Part shown: positions 6,488 through 7,898 of the stretch, piece by piece | Position numbering within the stretch: position 1 is the first letter of the stretch | Layout of the letters: each line of letters opens with the position of its first letter | DNA from: JACQGD01 sp045628725 | Lineage (GTDB): Bacteria; Patescibacteriota; Saccharimonadia; Saccharimonadales; Saccharimonadaceae | DNA: 7,898 nucleotides | NCBI GenBank assembly: GCA_045628725.1 | Contig: JAZQPT010000047.1 | Location: forward strand, 1 to 7,898 | Direction of reading: 5' to 3' | Program-made: the position numbers and the translations under genes | Notes under the pieces: generated by a model | Databases searched by the model: none | The model's input: only the letters and a program-made list of their open reading frames with translations | What the model was told of the DNA's origin: nothing

Positions 6488-6517
6488 CTGACCGCTCCAA
6501 ATCTTACGTGGCGTCAG
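6488..6517 (+). other. Weak 3' UTR hairpin before the terminator
   Basis: CTGA-CGC (6488-6491, 6493-6495, C6492 bulged) pairs with GCG-TCAG (6511-6517). No T-run follows. It precedes the real terminator by 8 nt. Confidence 0.3.
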
Positions 6518-6525
6518 CCTCAATC

Positions 6526-6560
6526 AACAACCCCTGCTTTATCGCAGGGGTTGTTTTGAT
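6526..6560 (+). terminator. Intrinsic terminator after the LPETG gene
   Basis: A perfect 12-bp stem, AACAACCCCTGC (6526-6537) with GCAGGGGTTGTT (6544-6555), loop TTTATC, followed by TTGAT. The 3' arm ends in TTGTT and runs into TTGAT, giving a T-rich tail. It closes the LPETG transcription unit and sits just ahead of the next promoter. Confidence 0.85.
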
Positions 6561-6574
6561 ATATCCGACTACCC

Positions 6575-6580
6575 TATAAT
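6575..6580 (+). promoter_or_regulatory. Consensus -10 box for the 6590 gene (near-leaderless)
   Basis: A perfect TATAAT ends 9 nt before the ATG at 6590, so transcription would begin about 3 nt before the start codon. The -35 region would overlap the terminator tail (TTGTTT, 6551-6556, weak). No Shine-Dalgarno sequence is present. Confidence 0.65.
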
Positions 6581-6589
6581 AGAACTACT

Positions 6590-6754
6590 ATGAAAGTCAC
6601 TAAACGTACCAAGCCAGTTATTGTTGTCTATATCATTGCAATTGTAATGGCTATTATCGCTATCGGCTTTTTTATCTATCTCAACCAAGCAAGTAGCAGT
6701 ATCACCGACGAAGCCGATACATCCGACCCTGTCCGTAGTCAACGGCGCGATTAA
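6590..6754 (+). CDS. Small single-helix membrane protein (54 aa)
   Basis: Translates from ATG 6590 to TAA as a 54-residue protein with a basic N-terminus (MKVTKRTK), one strong hydrophobic helix at about residues 9-30 (PVIVVYIIAIVMAIIAIGFFIY) and a hydrophilic, mixed-charge tail ending in SQRRD. The positive N-terminus predicts N-in, C-out. The gene is too small for most ORF cut-offs but has a strong -10 box 9 nt upstream and sits between a terminator and the next gene. No Shine-Dalgarno sequence, so a leaderless mRNA is likely. The family is not recognised; a membrane-anchored peptide or a subunit of a larger membrane complex are both possible. Confidence 0.65.
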   Translation: MKVTKRTKPVIVVYIIAIVMAIIAIGFFIYLNQASSSITDEADTSDPVRSQRRD

Positions 6755-6786
6755 CACTCGCTATCCCTTTAATACATTAAAGAAAC

Positions 6787-6795
6787 TGATATACT
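6787..6795 (+). promoter_or_regulatory. Extended -10 box for the 6805 gene (near-leaderless)
   Basis: TGATATACT: a TG (6787-6788) one base before TATACT (6790-6795), which ends 9 nt before ATG 6805. No good -35 is seen (CTTTAA at 6767-6772). AGAGG at 6796-6800 could act as a weak Shine-Dalgarno on a longer transcript. Confidence 0.6.
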
Positions 6796-6804
6796 AGAGG
6801 TATA

Positions 6805-7026
6805 ATGGCAAAAAGCAAGAAAAAACGAGACAAAGCCTACAAAGGCGCAGATGCAGCAAATGTTCGCCCTAGTGTGACACGGGTCAATGCCGTGCATCGC
6901 AATGTCGTCCATCAATGGTGGGTTGACCACAAACGTATCGCCAAACCTGCGTTAATTGCAGCTGGGGTTGTGCTTGTTATTATTGTCCTTATCTTTGAGA
7001 TTATCCGTTTAAGCAACGGCCTATAG
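6805..7026 (+). CDS. Small basic single-helix membrane protein (73 aa)
   Basis: A 73-residue protein. The N-terminal half is strongly basic (MAKSKKKRDKAYKG ... HQWWVDHKRIAKP), and a single hydrophobic helix covers about residues 48-67 (PALIAAGVVLVIIVLIFEII), ending RLSNGL. N-terminus inside is predicted. The basic stretch could contact nucleic acid or lipid head groups; that is inference. Promoter and start arrangement parallel the 6590 gene. Its last 6 bases overlap the convergent histidine-kinase gene, and no terminator lies between them, so transcripts may run into each other. The family is not recognised. Confidence 0.75.
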   Translation: MAKSKKKRDKAYKGADAANVRPSVTRVNAVHRNVVHQWWVDHKRIAKPALIAAGVVLVIIVLIFEIIRLSNGL

Positions 7027-7898
7027 GTCACCGGTTGGTAGCCTAAATCCAAACGTGCTCCCCTTGCCTTCTTTAGAACTAAATACCATTTTGCCACCAT
7101 GCGCGGTTACAACTTTCTTGGCAAGATAAAGGCCAACGCCCGTACCGTCTGGTCGTTGCTGGCGAGCGTTCTTTGCCCGGAAGAACTTACTAAATAGCAT
7201 TCCTTTTTCCGATTCAGGGACGCCAATACCGGTATCTACGACGGTAAACACGGCTTCACTTCCGACTTTTTCTAACTTTACGCTAATCGTACTAGACTGC
7301 CGCGAATAGTAAATAGCATTGTCAATCAAATTCATGATAACCTGACGCACTTTACCTTCGTCTAACGGCAACATGATAACATCGTCCGTCGCCGTAAATG
7401 CAAGTTTTAGATTATGCGTATCGGCAATCACTTGTAGCGAGTTAACTTCGTCACGCGTTACAGCCACGATATCAATGGGCGCTTTTTCGATAACAAATTT
7501 GCCGGTTTGCAGCCGCGATACATTCAAGAAATCACCGATTAATCGCACCATTCGTTCACTACTATTAAATGCCTCTTTTAGTACTTTCTCTTGTTGCGGA
7601 GTGATCTTGCCCATGTCACCTTCAAGTACCATCGATATGTACCCTTTTACGCTCGTCAGTGGTGTGCGCAGCTGGTGCGAGGCCATACTAATAAACTCAT
7701 CTTTGACTTCGTCAAGGTGCCGTAGCTGCGAATTAGACGAGCGCAGCTCTTTAGTGGCGACATCGATACGCTGTTGCAATGTTGCGTTTATTTCTTTAAT
7801 AGCATGCACCGACAAAGCATGCTGAATCGCGATAACCAGCTCGTCAGCAACAGTACCAAGGACTTTTAGGTCTCGCTTTGTGTAGCCACCGCTACGTT
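7021..7898 (-). CDS. GAF-type sensor histidine kinase, C-terminal part (5' partial)
   Basis: The frame stays open from the window edge (first full codon 7896-7894) to TAG at 7023-7021, giving 291 visible residues; the true start lies beyond 7898. The TTG at 7815 is therefore not the start. The first 27 residues (RSGGYTKRDLKVLGTVADEL ...) look like the last helix of a GAF sensor domain. A signalling helix follows, then HisKA with the phospho-accepting His (codon 7677-7675, in MASHQLRTPL), and HATPase_c with N-box NLIDN, G1 DTGIG, F-box FSKFF and G2 GTGVG. All catalytic motifs are intact, so it should autophosphorylate and pass phosphate to a response regulator not in this window. No transmembrane helix is visible in this part. 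Convergent with the 6805 gene; regulation is not visible. Confidence 0.92.
   Translation of the reverse strand, partial: RSGGYTKRDLKVLGTVADELVIAIQHALSVHAIKEINATLQQRIDVATKELRSSNSQLRHLDEVKDEFISMASHQLRTPLTSVKGYISMVLEGDMGKITPQQEKVLKEAFNSSERMVRLIGDFLNVSRLQTGKFVIEKAPIDIVAVTRDEVNSLQVIADTHNLKLAFTATDDVIMLPLDEGKVRQVIMNLIDNAIYYSRQSSTISVKLEKVGSEAVFTVVDTGIGVPESEKGMLFSKFFRAKNARQQRPDGTGVGLYLAKKVVTAHGGKMVFSSKEGKGSTFGFRLPTGDL

Noticed and set aside
7373..7825. 150-residue + strand frame opposite the histidine kinase
   Set aside because: Shadow of the conserved kinase gene, whose motifs are all intact on the minus strand.

Overview
The window most likely comes from a Candidatus Saccharibacteria (TM7) genome or a close relative in the Patescibacteria/CPR. 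Three things suggest this. Small single-helix membrane proteins are packed tightly. The GAF-HisKA-HATPase_c histidine kinase has H-box surroundings typical of that group. The LPETG-anchored surface protein has DUF11-like domains followed by a VCEISTKKIVSIKESEF...C segment, a repeat type I remember from Saccharibacterial surface proteins (recollection, not a search). Every visible gene ends in TAA or TAG and none contains an in-frame TGA, so the standard code fits and UGA-as-glycine recoding is unlikely.

Layout. (1) Positions 1-1935, + strand: the 3' part of a large, probably envelope-associated protein with an acidic repeat region, a helical middle, two glycine-rich hydrophobic segments and a LysM-like C-terminus. 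(2) 1936-2285: a gene-free stretch with a very good sigma70-type promoter (1978-2006), then a leader of about 270 nt with three hairpins. (3) 2286-4817, + strand: a GC-rich gene for a polytopic membrane protein with a large exported region (Ala/Glu coiled coil, globular domain, Pro/Cys repeats, long disordered acidic tail). It has a second, in-frame internal start behind a near-perfect Shine-Dalgarno sequence. (4) 4818-5122: a gene-free stretch with two short hairpins and one long one, and the partner of an inverted repeat whose other copy is in the 5' leader. (5) 5123-6481, + strand: a secreted, sortase-type LPETG wall protein, ending at a strong intrinsic terminator (6526-6560). (6) Two tiny single-helix membrane proteins, 6590-6754 and 6805-7026, each with a -10 box exactly 9 nt before its ATG, so probably almost leaderless. 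(7) 7021-7898, - strand: the C-terminal part of a sensor histidine kinase, convergent with the preceding gene and sharing a CTATAG palindrome that supplies both stop codons.

The most notable signal is the 2059-5020 unit. A GC-rich surface-protein gene is bracketed by a 24-nt imperfect inverted repeat (22/24 matching), with hairpins inside both ends, and lies between a strong promoter and the LPETG gene, which has no obvious promoter of its own. It may be an inserted or exchangeable cassette, possibly invertible, or a transcript whose 5' and 3' ends pair. No transposase or recombinase is visible in the window.

Taken together, the window looks like a cell-surface locus: three large envelope or surface proteins, two small membrane proteins and part of a sensor kinase. 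No functional link between the kinase and the surface genes can be shown from this sequence.
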